Position numbers and translations under genes: made by a program
Notes under the pieces: generated by a model
What the model was told of the DNA's origin: nothing
The model's input: only the letters and a program-made list of their open reading frames with translations
Database searches by the model: none
Assembly (NCBI GenBank): GCA_012845835.1
Contig: JABAKD010000016.1
Coordinates: 19,336,696-19,400,695 of the forward strand
Length of the DNA stretch: 64,000 bases
Direction of reading: 5' to 3'
From: Undaria pinnatifida
Taxonomy: Eukaryota > Sar > Phaeophyceae > Laminariales > Alariaceae
In this document: in pieces, positions 12,801 through 24,200 of the stretch
Numbering within the stretch: position 1 is the first letter of the stretch
How the letters are laid out: each line of letters opens with the position of its first letter

Positions 12801-15800
12801 ATCGATACTCATCCTTGCAAGCTGCGTACTACAAATTGTATTCGTTCGTATGTATCTTTTAAGCAGATCTTTTTTATTTTGTTTTTTTTTTGCGAATGCA
12901 TTTCATGTTTTTGTCTTAAGGCCAAGCCATATGGGAGAAGAAATCGGAAAACGAAGCGAGATTTCCTCTTCTTTGGTGTTGAAACTCACACAGTCGCTGG
13001 ACATCTTGTTTTTGTGTGCCGCAGCAGCAAACAACTGTGCTTTCTGCACGCAACACCTACCACCGCCGATGATGTATCGCCTCATAGGGCACGACATGGC
13101 GTCAAACCTTCGAGGCTATTTGCCCCCATGCTCCGGGAGTGCTCGCTGCCAAGTTTGACGGCCGTTGGTGCTGTGTGGCTGGAGTTCTCGCTCGAGACGA
13201 AAAAGCCTGACCCATTTCTGTAAACAAAATATCAGACGGAACTGGGTGAGTGCTTGTGAAGCGTGAAAGCCTAACCTATTTATGTACGAATTGTTTTTAA
13301 ACGAAACTTGAAAAAACATCGTACGTACATGGGTTAGGCTTTTACGCCTCGAGCGAGAACTCCAGCCACGCAGCACCAACGGCTCTCAAATTTGGCGAGC
13401 ACTCTCAGAGCAGTAGGGTTTACAGCCTCGATGGTTTGATGCCACCTCGTGCCCTGTGAGGCGAGGAAACATCGGCGGTGGTAGGTGCTGTGTGCGGAAA
13501 GCACAGTTTTTTTTTTAGTGTTTGGGCGGTGATCGGAAGTGGCACATGTTTACCGACGGCACTGCCCTGGGGTGTCTACACGATGGAGAATCATGATTTG
13601 TTTTCCGATTTATTCTCCTTTTCTCCCATAAGGGTTGACCCAAGCGCTACCCACACGTGTGTGGGGACAAACCACTCGGAGTTTGTGTAAATATGATACT
13701 TTTCGCAGTGGCAAATGGGTGAAGGAACTGGGTGCGGGGTAGGGGGGAGTTTGTGGTGAAGGAGAGGGAGGGAAGGGTGAGGGGGGGGAGAGGTGTAGTT
13801 GTTCCATGCACAGCTGTAGTGTTTAAGAAGATAAGACGTTCGTATCCCTACAATGCCGGGACGGAGCACGTTGGGGAAGGGGGGGGGGCAGGATGGAGTG
13901 TTGGAGCCAGAGAGAAAGAGAGCGTTTGGACTAGTTTGCATGTTTTGCGTGCTTTCATTAAATGGGCGTACTGCTGTTTCTCGGCAGTGGCGTAGTGCGC
14001 TTAGACGCCCCTGGCCGGAGAACGTGCCAACAGCCGGATCTCTGCGGGGGCGTGCTTGCGAGCGGCCGCGTTACGGTGCTCCTTCTGGGCTGTTTTCATG
14101 TCAGGCACGAAGTACCCTCCGGCCTATCCGCCGGCCTCGACTCTACGTGTTTCCTTGTTACTTCATGTCTGCCCCCCCCCCCTTCCCCCCCTCCCCTCCC
14201 CCCCCCCCTCGCCCCCCTTCTCCCCCCCCCCCCGGTCGCCATGATGGTTATCGAGTTAGATAATATTTTGCGGTGTTGAGAACCCCAACTCCGCACAAGG
14301 GGAATGGTCGCATGACGTAGTGTGAATATGGCGAGGCACTCACGAGGCATTTCCATAGTAATACCCATTGCTGTCTTTGGAGTGGCCACATGAGAAAACA
14401 AATCAACTCATTGGCACTGTCATCCATAAGCAAGAAAGTAGGTACAAGGTGCCGAAGTCCATCTTACTAGGCGGTTTTTGGAAGGATGCAGTTCACCCTT
14501 CATGCGACTCGCTGAACACCTTACGGCGCTTCGCGCTTGGTGCAAGCATTGTCTGCCTGGTTGATAAAAACCCGAGGTGCTCCGTCCCGGCATAGTAGGG
14601 ATGCGAGGGTCTATGGTTATACGACTACGGCCATACACAAACTGAGTACAGCCCCCGCCCCCCCACCCATCCACCCCTTTCCTGCCCCCCCGGCGCCATC
14701 CCTTTCGTCTAAATGGATTGACAACGTTCCCGTCGATGGCGGCTTCCTGTCTACCCCCCGTGTTGTCCGATCGCAGGTGGCGAGATGAGGTGGTCATTGC
14801 GAGCGAGAAGGGATTCGCCGCTGCCAAAGATGTGAGTTGTTGTTTGCCTTTAATTTTGAACGTCCGTGGTAAAGTTGTAGAGGGAAGGGAGAGGGGGATG
14901 GGAAGATCGGCGAGGGGCGAGGGGGGTGGAAGGGGGCGGGAGGGAGGGGGGTGAAGGAGGGGTCGAGGGTTGAGAGGCGATGGAGGGTGAGGGGGAAGGG
15001 GATTGGGGAAGGAGGAAGGGGGCCGGGTTCTTGCGCTAAAATGCAGACAACTGTTGTTTACTGCCTGGTACCTGATACAGCCTGTAATATGTATGCGTTG
15101 CTTTAGTTGGTACTGGCTGTGGGTTGTGCGGGGAATACGTTGAATCGTTGTTTCGTGCCGGGTGCTTTGTGCCTTCCCCACGCCCGCCCGACACCACCCT
15201 GTTCCCGCCTCCTGCCCTTGCATCGCCTCCTTAGCCGCACGATCCGTCGTCCTTGTCACTTCGTTTCACCGCCAGGTTGGTTGGTGAATGACAATATTGC
15301 GCCCTCCCCCCCCGTCTTGAGCAGTCAAACGTTTAGTTTACGAATAGTTTCCGTTATAGCAGCGTTTGAACGACCCCCCTCCGCCTCCCCCGCCCCTCTC
15401 CCCTACCCAACTACCGCCTCGTTACCTGCCCCCACCTCCTTCCTCCCCCACCCCTGTCCCCAACTGAACTAACGCCTCATTGTGTATCCCCCCACCTTTT
15501 TATCAGTCAATCCCTAGTTTTTACACAGCTTCTGCCAGAACTTTAGTTTAACGATATCTTCCTATCTCCCCCCCCCCCCCGCCTCCATCTCCCCTTTCCC
15601 CTCCTCCCCCCCCGCCCGCCCCCTCCCCCCCTCCCCACCCGCTCCCCGATACCCCATCCTACGCAACTACCGCTTCGACCCTCCTTTTCTACTTTGGCAG
15701 ATGACAGACAAAGCGATAGCGGAAATCAAGAAGCCGGCAGGTGGCGGTGGAACTGCGGGGGGCGCGGAGGGAGGGGCAAGCGCAGGAGGAGGGGGAGGAA

Positions 15801-15856
15801 ATGGGGAGGATGCAAGTGCAAGCGGAGTCGATAGTGATGGGCCGCACACCGTCTAG
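9857..15856 (+). CDS. Gly-rich, amphipathic-helix protein of unknown function (5 exons)
   Basis: Spliced model: 9857-10246, 11406-11540, 12546-12631, 14777-14831, 15701-15856; 273 residues, all introns GT..AG, frame kept throughout. The acceptor of exon 3 could instead be 12 bases later (12558), also in frame. The N-terminal ~100 residues are Gly/Ala/Asn/Ser-rich and disordered. The middle, encoded by exons 2-4 (starting ARMLLATGWAGLASSM), is a run of amphipathic helical segments with K/E/A patterns such as KLKEGTATMIDRS and ASEKGFAAAKD. The tail is again Gly/Ser-rich and ends in DGPHTV. The helical part recalls LEA proteins or lipid-surface helices, but I recognise no named family. Introns carry a foldback element, a dispersed 400 bp repeat and a copy of the end of exon 3. 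Confidence 0.72.
12684..12716 (+). repeat. Intronic copy of exon 3 end plus donor
   Basis: ATGGAAAAGCCGCCCC... at 12684-12716 repeats the last ~27 bases of exon 3 and its GGTATT donor (12600s) with a few substitutions and one base fewer. It sits about 80 bp into the following intron. Use of this copy as an alternative donor would change the frame. Confidence 0.7.
12750..12832 (+). repeat. Small dispersed repeat, copy 1 of 3
   Basis: Core TGTGAGTTCGACGAATTTAG, then TCGATACTCATCCTTGCAAGCTGCGT. The same ~80 bp, including the AT-rich lead TTATAAAATTATTATAACG, recurs at about 26143-26226 and 42468-42550, always on the plus strand. GAGTTCGACGAA is loosely like a tRNA B box, but no tRNA fold was found. 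Confidence 0.75.
13032..13508. mobile_element. Foldback element in an intron
   Basis: AACTGTGCTTTC at 13032 pairs with GAAAGCACAGTT ending at 13508. Between them, arms of about 170-190 bp are reverse complements with moderate divergence; CACCTACCACCGCCGATG, GGCACGA and GGAGTTCTCGCTCGAG are shared. The spacer is about 100 bases (13215-13315). It lies in the 2.1 kb intron 12632-14776 and has no coding capacity. Confidence 0.82.
14228..14652 (-). repeat. ~420 bp dispersed repeat, reverse copy
   Basis: In reverse it matches 33692-34108 over its whole length. Shared blocks include TGCTTGCACCAAGCGCGAAG, AACTGCATCCTTCCAA, GTGCCTACTTTCTTGCTTATG and GATAACCATC. Only the terminal ~60 bp (GCCGTAG..CATCCCTAC..GCCGGGACGGAGCACG) recurs alone near 13838-13870, 35668-35755 and 40672-40752. 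A weak related stretch is near 212-232. It has no protein-coding signal. Confidence 0.8.
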
Positions 15857-15879
15857 CACGTCCATGCGCGTGCAGCTTT

Positions 15880-16520
15880 TGAGACTTTCAGGCGTGCCGT
15901 TTTGAGCCTTTCGTGGCGCGTGGTTTGAGGCTTTGAGGCTTATGAGGGTTGAGGTTTTGGGGGTTGACGCTTGGGGGCGGTGGGGATTTATGCTTTTGGG
16001 GCGCCAGGCGTTGAGGGTTGGTGATTCGTTCGAGGGTTGAGGATTTGAGGGGTTGATGCTTATAAGGCCTTGAGTTTTTTGTCTTGTCTTGAAGGTTCTT
16101 GATGCTTGGCAGTGCTTGAGGCTTGGTGCATAGATGCTTGGGGCGTGAGACTCGAGGCAGGCCTGAGGAGTTTTGATGCTTCAAATATTCGAGCCGTCGT
16201 GCTTTGAGGCTTGAAGGTTTTGAGGCTTGATGCTCGAGGATTGAAGATTCTTGATGCTTCATGCTTGTGGCTTTGAGGCTTGAGGCTTTGAGGCTTGAGG
16301 CTTTGAGGCTTTGAGGCTTGATGCTTGAGGCTTGCGGAGGTTAAAGGCTATGATGCTTCGGGGCTCGAGGCTCAAGGTTTTGAGGCTCGAGTGATGAGAC
16401 TCTAGGTAATAATGAGGCTCGAGTTTGAGACTCGTTGCTTTTGAGGCTCTAGACTGTTGAGGCTTGAAGGTATTCGGGGCTTGGTGCTTGACGCTCGAGG
16501 CCCGAGGCTCGAGAATCGAG
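15880..16520. repeat. TTGAGGCT-type minisatellite after gene end
   Basis: Beginning about 25 bases after the stop at 15856, more than 40 degenerate units of TTGAGGCT or TTTGAGGC occupy ~640 bp, most regular at 16260-16330. It likely overlaps the 3' untranslated region or 3' flank. The minus-strand frames read as SLKPQASKPQ repeats and are artefacts. Confidence 0.85.
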
Positions 16521-19500
16521 GACATCGTTTGTGTTTGTAGGGGGAGGGGGGTGTACGTAATTGCCAGCTTCGACAAGATTTTTGTTTCTATTTCCATTGT
16601 CGAGGTTGTCGGCGTTTGCGTCGACGGGATCTCGGTTGATGCCCGCCCCCCCCCCCCCCCCCCCCCCCCCCTCCCCCCCTCCCCCCAATCCCACTCCTAG
16701 GCGGCGAACATAGCAATATTGTTTGTCCTTGCGCGTACGTGGCCCCACTATTTGTACCGGGCCGCCCGCGCCTTGTTTTGTACAGTAGCAGTAGTAAGCA
16801 TGCAGCCTTGGCTTTAGCTATTTCGTCCTTAGTAGCCCACTGGGTAGGATAGGCGCCGACCCCTTTTGGTTCGGTTGGAGGGTGCCGCGCATTCTGTCTG
16901 CTGTTCCGGTCATTTTTGCGCGTGGTCGATCAAAAATGTTGTTGCGTTGGAAGCGCGTGAAAGCAGCAACATTTCTGTACTATTGTGCTGCGTTTTTTTC
17001 CGTGGTCAGCATCAGTTGGTTGGTTTTCGTCGGTAGATTGGTAGATTGGTTGATTGGTTGACTGGCTGGTTTGTTGATTGTGTGCCTCTTTGTGCCCGAG
17101 GTCGCAAGGGAGGGTGGTCGTGATTTTTAAGCGGTGTAACCGACGAAATAACGCCTTCTGCTGTGGTACTCCTGCTGAATCTGTTGCAGCGGGGGCGGCG
17201 TTTTTAACGAAAACGACTCTATATTCTCGACCTTTTGTTGTCTCTGGAAACAGACACCACCAGAATATTTCATACCAGACCGTACGCGATTATTATGGTA
17301 CAAGGGATACACCAGGAATCGAATGAACTTGCGGGGGGTCTTTCTGGATTATAGGTCTGTCTTGATTTTGAGAGGGTGAGCTTTGGGGCTACACAGCCTC
17401 CGGCTATCCCAGTGTATGTGAATGGGGCGTGGAACGAACAGGAGTTTTAGGTAGCGGGAGACCGGCCTTGAAACGAGGTCGGTTTTCAACTTCATTGTGG
17501 TGGCGGCGTGTAAGCGCTTTCACGCCCACTCCTCTTGTTGTGTTCCGCTTGTTGTGTTTGGCAGTTGCACGAAGACGTAGTGCGTGCGGAAGTGGGAATG
17601 TTAGGGGGGAGAGATGGGGCGGCGGCGGCGGGGGGGGGGGTAGATGGGCGAGTGGATGGGTGGGTGGGCCGCGGGCGAGAGACAGCTGCAAGCCTCTGAC
17701 ATCTAACTGCTACTTGCTCTGTACTGTTTTCTGCAGGCTGCTATATTGTCGTGCACTGCTGCTACTACCAGTAGTACTATTAATATGATAGTGTATGATG
17801 TCCCACGCGTATTTCGCGAGTCCTGTAGAACTGCGCCCACTTTCGGCTAGAAAATACGTGGGAATAGGTCGGGCCATCTCGCGTAACCCCTTCAGAACTG
17901 GAACCACGTTTTTGGCGAAAACATATTTGGCATTGCTGTGAGGCCCTTTTTTCGTGCGCGTGTGATTGCCGGCCTGCCGGCCGCTGGAATTTTTCCGTTA
18001 CCAAAACTGTTGAGTTGAAACGCTTTGTTCAAAGCACTACACCACAGCGGGTGCTCGAGATTTGCCGATTTGCCGGCTCTCATCACCCCCCTCCCCCCCT
18101 TCCCCCGGCCATGCGTGACAACGGGTACAACCCCCCTGCCGCCCCCCCCGCTGTGTTTGTGGTCGCATTATCGTTGATTTTGCGATGCTGGATTACAGAT
18201 GTACCCGGACAAACAATGGTACTCCTAAGATATGGCCATTTCTTACACACTGTACAGTCGGATTTTTTAGTCAAAAACGGCCTTTTTCGACTGAGGCCCA
18301 AATCGGGCTTTCTTACACAATCGAAAAAGGGCTTTTTTGACTCAAGTTTTTTCGACTGAGTTTTCCGACTGGGGGAAAAAAAAAAGCGGGCAGCGACGAA
18401 GAAAAAGCGCGGGGGGGGGGAGCGAGCCGTCCCCGGGAGGGCGATTTCCACGCTCCCCCCTCGCCGAGATGGGGCACCGACAGCCGTTCTTTCGCCGGCA
18501 CGTCGTAGTGCTGCTGTGCAGATGGGACGTCGCGGCACCGCGAGGCCGCCGGAGGCCGAGTGGAGCTCGGGAGTCGCAGCTTTTTTGGGGGGGTGTTATA
18601 ACAAGCTGTTTATAACCAAGATATTGTCAAAGATCCGAAAAAATGACACGACCACGACGTTAGCGTATTATGGCGAAGGGCTCCTCCTGGATCGTTCTGC
18701 TTGTTGTCTCGGGGGGACTGGGGGAGCCCGTGCCGGGTTGGTTGTTCATGGTTGGAAGGGGGTGCACAAGCGAGAGCTGGTCTAAAATGCGTACTCTAGG
18801 TCGGAGCAACAAGGCAAAAAGCAACGTGAAGGAAAAACTGCGAAGAGAGAATTCCAAAAGCCAGACAACGCCATGTATGTAGACTAGACTATGTTATGTG
18901 TGAATACAATCTGCTCTTACTTTTCTTGTTTTTGTCAAAGTTGTTCATGCCAGAAACTCGCGACCTCTCACCGATTTCGGTCACAACGGCGACGATCGAC
19001 CCCATCAGAGGCGTACTAGCTGGATGGGTTGTAAGGGCAGGCAGCAGCTACGTATGATATAGAGGATAAGAGTTTGGGCTCGGCGGCTGGGTTGGGAGAT
19101 ATATTTGGCTTCAAGCGCTGCAGCTGGATTGCTTGGCTTCTGGTTGGTTGCTGTGACGTTGCTTTGTGCTGTCATTGTGGTCATTATTTGGATCATCTAA
19201 TAAACCCCTCACTCCCAGAACAACAATCCCTTCTTTTTCTACTGAAACGCCATCGGCGAGGTCTGCGATTCTGCGATGCACTGCTACTTGTGTGGTTGAA
19301 CATTTGAACGTGACAACGAAAGACAGCGCTCTCTCCACGCTCTGGTGGTGTCCCGCCACAAGCCACGATGCTTTTCGGTTCGTCAAGCTCCGATAAGGTG
19401 ACTATATGGAGTCCTTTTGCTGTAAAAGCAAAGGTAATGCATCAATCGCTAACATGTTTAGCTGTTGCTTTGTTGTGATGTTCTCTCTTTGTCACAGCTT

Positions 19501-20196
19501 TGATTTCAAGGTTGATCTACTGCTGCTGAGCCATCACATCCGCAGCAGCGGCAGCGCGGCAGCAGCAATATGCTCATGCATCATGTCGTACGCAACTGCT
19601 GCCGTAGTCTCGTAGTCTAGAAGAAGTAGAGAGTCTTATATGTACTTAACAGTTTGTACGAGTGCTTGCACATGCTCTTGCTCTCTTTGTGCTGCTGAAC
19701 TCTCTGGCGAAAGCTAAATAGCAGGTACGTTTTACCTCTACGGGTGAGGTTGGAGTGTTGCATGCAGCGATGCAGCACGTTGGCCAGGCGCAGCAGGTGT
19801 CATGATGCAAAAAACAGTAAATGACTGCCGCCGACGTACAGTCAACTACGGTTTATAACAGAGTGTGTAACACCCCCCTGGGATGAAATGCTGACCCTGT
19901 TTCCTCCGAAACCAGCACGGCACCAATAGCAACGGTGGCGGCTTTGGGGGGATGTCGTCCAGATCTTTCCATAGACGTGTCGCTCGGCGTTTGAACTCTA
20001 ACCAAACGGTCGTCGAGAAATCGGCATACGAAACTCGTCCGAGGGTGTGTGCTATACACCGTCACAAACGGTAGTTGAAGGCTGTTGTATCTACCACCGA
20101 CCCCCGGCAATAAACACACGACCAGGTCTCCGTTGGGGATTGAAAAACGAGCATGAAAACCATCGCGAAAAATGGACGTACGAGTACGACGGTTGT
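16521..20196. other. No supported gene; poly-C and short simple repeats
   Basis: I find no exon I can defend. Notable pieces are a run of ~30 C at 16646-16672, repeated GATTGGTTGATTGG at 17030-17075, a G/C-rich stretch at 17600-17680, and an open minus-strand stretch at 19111-19386 without recognisable relatives. The ATG at 19406, followed by nine codons and a GTAATG donor-like site, could be an upstream exon of the NADAR gene, but its phase does not fit the exon at 21286. Confidence 0.4.
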
Positions 20197-20535
20197 TGTT
20201 GTTGTTGTTGTTCTTACATTAACTCGCATAATCAAGTCCGTGGTCACAGGACAGGCTCCAGTCACTCTGGAGCTGAGGAATACCCCAGGGAAAACACACA
20301 CACAACCCAAGGTGGTACACGCATATATCACAGCTGACGCAATTCATGCCTCCACCAGAAACATCTAAAAGTAAAATCGGGAGTCAGTCTACGATGTGCC
20401 AGGTCCAGGCCGGTGCATACGTCTCACTACTCACGCCTGGAGAAACCGAATATTCCGATTACGACCCAAGGAAGACTACCACGTATATATTACACGTAGT
20501 ATCTATCACTACGCATACGCACGACAGGCATAAGT
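20197..20535 (+). repeat. Dispersed retroposon-like repeat, copy 2
   Basis: Close relative of 7205-7557, with the same GTT-rich start, CACATTAACTCGCATAATC, GGTCACAGGACAGGCTCCAG and CACTACGCATACGCACGACA end. It then runs through AAGTCAATTGGA into a 200 bp A/G tail, as expected for an element inserted by reverse transcription. Confidence 0.78.
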
Positions 20536-20736
20536 CAATTGGAGAAAAAGAAACAAAGAAAAGAAAAGAAGACAAAGGAAAGGAAAGAAAAGAGAAGAAA
20601 AACGAAACAAAACGAAAAAGGCAAGCAAAGAGAAGAAAAAGACAAGAAAAGCAAGAAAAGACAAGACAAGAAAGCAAGGAAAGAAGAAGAGAAAAAAAAG
20701 AAAAAAGAAATAGAAAAAGAAAAGAAAGAAAAATGT
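20536..20736. repeat. A/G-only tract (GAAAA-type)
   Basis: About 200 bases with almost only A and G on the plus strand (GAAAAGAAAAGAAG, GAAAGAAAAGAG and similar). It directly follows the retroposon-like copy and is probably its expanded tail. The Lys-rich plus frame and Phe-rich minus frame are artefacts. Confidence 0.85.
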
Positions 20737-21285
20737 CATACTAGAAGACCCTAGGAACTGGCTAAGGATGGCATTGGGCTAACAGACGGTACAGTGTACC
20801 AGGTACATCAATATTCAAAGCCAAGAAAAATTAACCCGGCTATCATACACAGGTTTTACCGATGGGGTGACGGCAGCGCGACGATCTCACACAACTATAT
20901 GGACAACAACGGACAGTACGAGCACGAGTCACCGACCGTCTCATAAGAAAAAGTCCCACAAGAAACTTGGTTTATATGTTCGGGGAAATGCGGGAGTGGT
21001 TATGCTGAAATTACATTATGAACACACCCTTTCTCACATAAGAATATAGCCCCCCCCTCACCCCCCACCCCAACCTCCAACCCCCCTGTGATACCCCCAT
21101 CCACGGCCTTGACTCCGTGCGCCACAACAGCAATGGGTGCAACCGCTATAACCCCTTCCCCTGCCTCCCTCACTCCCTCCCTGCCTTCTTGCTCCGGTTC
21201 CCCTTGCCTTCCGTCGTTCGCTCGTTCGTCCATTGACTTCTTCTTGTTCTTGTTCTTGCTCTTATTTTTGTTCTTGTTCTTCCAG

Positions 21286-24200
21286 AAGCCGACGAAGAAA
21301 GGCTGCGGAGAATTTAACTACCACAACGAGAACACGTTCAGCAACATCTTCCCCTGTGGAACGCCCGCAGAATCAGCCCGCGCGAAGGGCCGGAGCGGCG
21401 GTCGCGGCGGCGGAGGCGGTGGTAGTTGTGATCGTGGCGGTGGTGACGAAGGTATCGGTGGTGGTGGTAGTCACCGGAACGGTGACGGTAGCGGTGGCGG
21501 TAGCGGCAGCGATATGATGGTTTCACCTCCGCGACGTCGAGGTAGAACTTATGGGGATGACGGTGGTGGCGGGGGTAGCGATGGCGGCGGCGATTATGGT
21601 AGTGGCAGCGGTGGCGGTGGTGGACACGAATTGGTGGGTTCGCCGCTGAGAAATATGGTCAAGGTTACCGACGGCAGCGGTAGGCGCGTCGGTAGTCCCG
21701 TCGGTAATCGCGTCCGTATCCGCGACCGCGGCGGCGACGGTGGTGGTGGTGGGATGGAGGTGCTATCGTGTCCGAGGAGACGAGAGAAAAAAGGATGCAA
21801 GGGTGGCAGCGGCGGTGGCAGCGGCGGTGGTGGCGGCGGCGGTACAGGCACCGGTGGCGGAGACGGTGGTCGAAGCGGCGGTGTTCTTGAGACAGCGCGA
21901 GCGTCAGTACAGCTCGGGCTTTCGAGAAAGGCGGGGCGTAGCGGGGGTGACGGAAAGAGCGGGATGGGGTGCGGCAAACCGGTGATCAGCGGCAGCTTGG
22001 GTCGGGTCATCAGCTCGGGTTGCGGCAGCAGCCCGGGTTATAGCGGCACGGGGCTTGGTAGCAGAAGGGGGCTTGGCGTTCGCGGCACGAGGCTCGGCAG
22101 TCGGGATCGATTACAGCAAGGAAGGAGACACGACGAAAGACCCTTTGTTGTTAACGGTGGCATGGGCGGCGGTGGCTCCTACGGTGCTGACCGCGGCGTC
22201 GGTGGTGGCGGCCGCGGCGGTTACGGCGACGCCGGGGTGGTGGAGACGGAAGGGATGGTGCTCTTCTGGAAGGCCCCGGCGTGCTTCGCGCAATGGACGC
22301 CTTCAATGTTCGAGGTGGACGGGGTGAGAAAAAACATTCAAATGGAGACGCAAGGGTACGAGAAGAAAACAAAAATTGCGACACCCCACGACAGTAGTTT
22401 GTGGGATCTAAAAAGCGCGGGTCGTACAAATGCTATGCGCAATTGGTTTAAATGTGTTATTTTTCAGTTCGTGTAGGAACCCTACTGCGCTGTTTTCGTT
22501 CCATTCTGACCTGCAGAGGAAGGTGGTATCGTTGTCTGTTACGGTGTAACCTAGGTGGATAGATGCCAGTTTTGTTTCTGGCCATGACATGGGGTCAAGT
22601 TAAGTCGGTTTTAAGACCCCTTACCCCGTCCCCGTGCCCTACCCCCCGTCCCTGTATCTCACGCACACTCCGATCCTGCTGTGCGTGTTCTTTTTCTCAC
22701 GACGGACGCTCACTCGTGGCGCGCGTGGTACTCTTTTCCGTCACGGCTTGGCTGGCTGACAGACGACGTACTACAATGCCGAGCAGTGGATGATGGCGAG
22801 CAAAGCACGGCATTTCAGGGATAGGTGTGACACTAAAAACGTACGACTGAGGCCATCTCTTACAATAAACTGATGCTGAAAACCGAAAATGGAGGTTTCG
22901 GCACCTTCGCAGGCGTGTTTGACCCGGGGAACGGGACAATCGGGCCCGCTTTTCTCGAAGTCCGACTAACCTTTTTCCGAGACGCATTCAACGACAACGA
23001 CGTTTGCCGTTTCTTCGGAATATCGGTTTGAGTTTTACGAAACCAGGTTCGGATGTTTATCGCGGTTTCATCCGACACAGTGACCTATTTTTCGGATGAA
23101 TGGTTTTGAGGCAGCTGCGGTGTATCGGAAAAAAATCAAACTCCTATCTTCAAGAGAAGGCAAATGTCGTTGAATGCGTTTCGCAACAAGGCTAGTTGAA
23201 CTCTGAGAAGAGCGGGCCCGATTATCATGTTCGTCGTTGGATGCGTTTCGCAAAAAGGCTAGTCGGACTTTAAGAAGAGCGGGCCCGATTATCATGTTCC
23301 CCGGATCAAACACGCCTGCGAACGTACTGAAACCTCCATTTTCGGTTTTCAGAATCAGTTTATTACAAGAGATGATCTGACGCCGACTCGAAACGGCGGG
23401 GTGAAGGGAGCGTTTTCAATAGAGACGGTGCGTAGGAGACCGAGGTTTGACCCCTTGGCTGAATATCCACCCCCTATACATTAGCTAGCATCTTATGAAA
23501 AAAAGACGTCTTGGCGCGACCGAAAAGACCGGCCTCTATTAGTTGCATGTTTGATTTTCGACGGTCTATGTGCCGCCCGGCCGATACGACCAGACAAACC
23601 AAACGCGTCCGCCCCAACCGCGTGGCCCCCAACTCCCGCCGCCGTTGTGTATCGATGCGACGTAGCGTGATGCAACACGACGTAATATCGTGTTCGAGGT
23701 CGTTTGCCATGCGAGTGGCCCCGGTCAGTCCCATTGTGTTTCGTTACGGGCCCCGTTCCGCGATTCATGCCCCCCCCCCGTTCCTCGCCCCCGCCCACGC
23801 CCACACCCCCACCACCTCCCACGCTCACCTCAGGAAGACGCTTAGGCAGATCATGAACACTGAGGACCCTCGAGAGATGAAGGCCCTGGGCCGTCTGGTA
23901 AAGGACTTCGATGCCTCGGTGTGGGATGACGTCGGCTTCGACCTGGTGGTGAAGGGTAATCTGGAGAAATTCCGCCAGAACCCTATTTTTCGGGATACGC
24001 TGCTGGCTACGGGATCGAAGGTGCTTGCGCCCTTTGTACCCTTTGCGCGCGCTCTGCGTACCCCTTGCGTGCGCCTGCGTGGTGCTTCTTTCTTATTTTG
24101 GCATCTGATGGGGCGTGTGTGTTTTTTTCTGCGTCTGACGCTGCGTGTTGCTGGGTCTAATTACTTTTTGTTCGTTTTGTGTCTTCGTTAAGGCTATTAT

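Noticed and set aside
17155-17200. CGTPAES peptide also present in the NADAR upstream exon at ~21355
   Set aside because: The seven-residue match is not extended on either side at protein or DNA level; treated as chance.
19111-19386. Minus-strand frame with RRIADLADGVSVEKEG
   Set aside because: Protein-like composition, but no family, no convincing splice partners and no ATG context support.
20536-20736. Lys/Glu-rich protein frame
   Set aside because: Simple A/G tract, the tail of a repeat.
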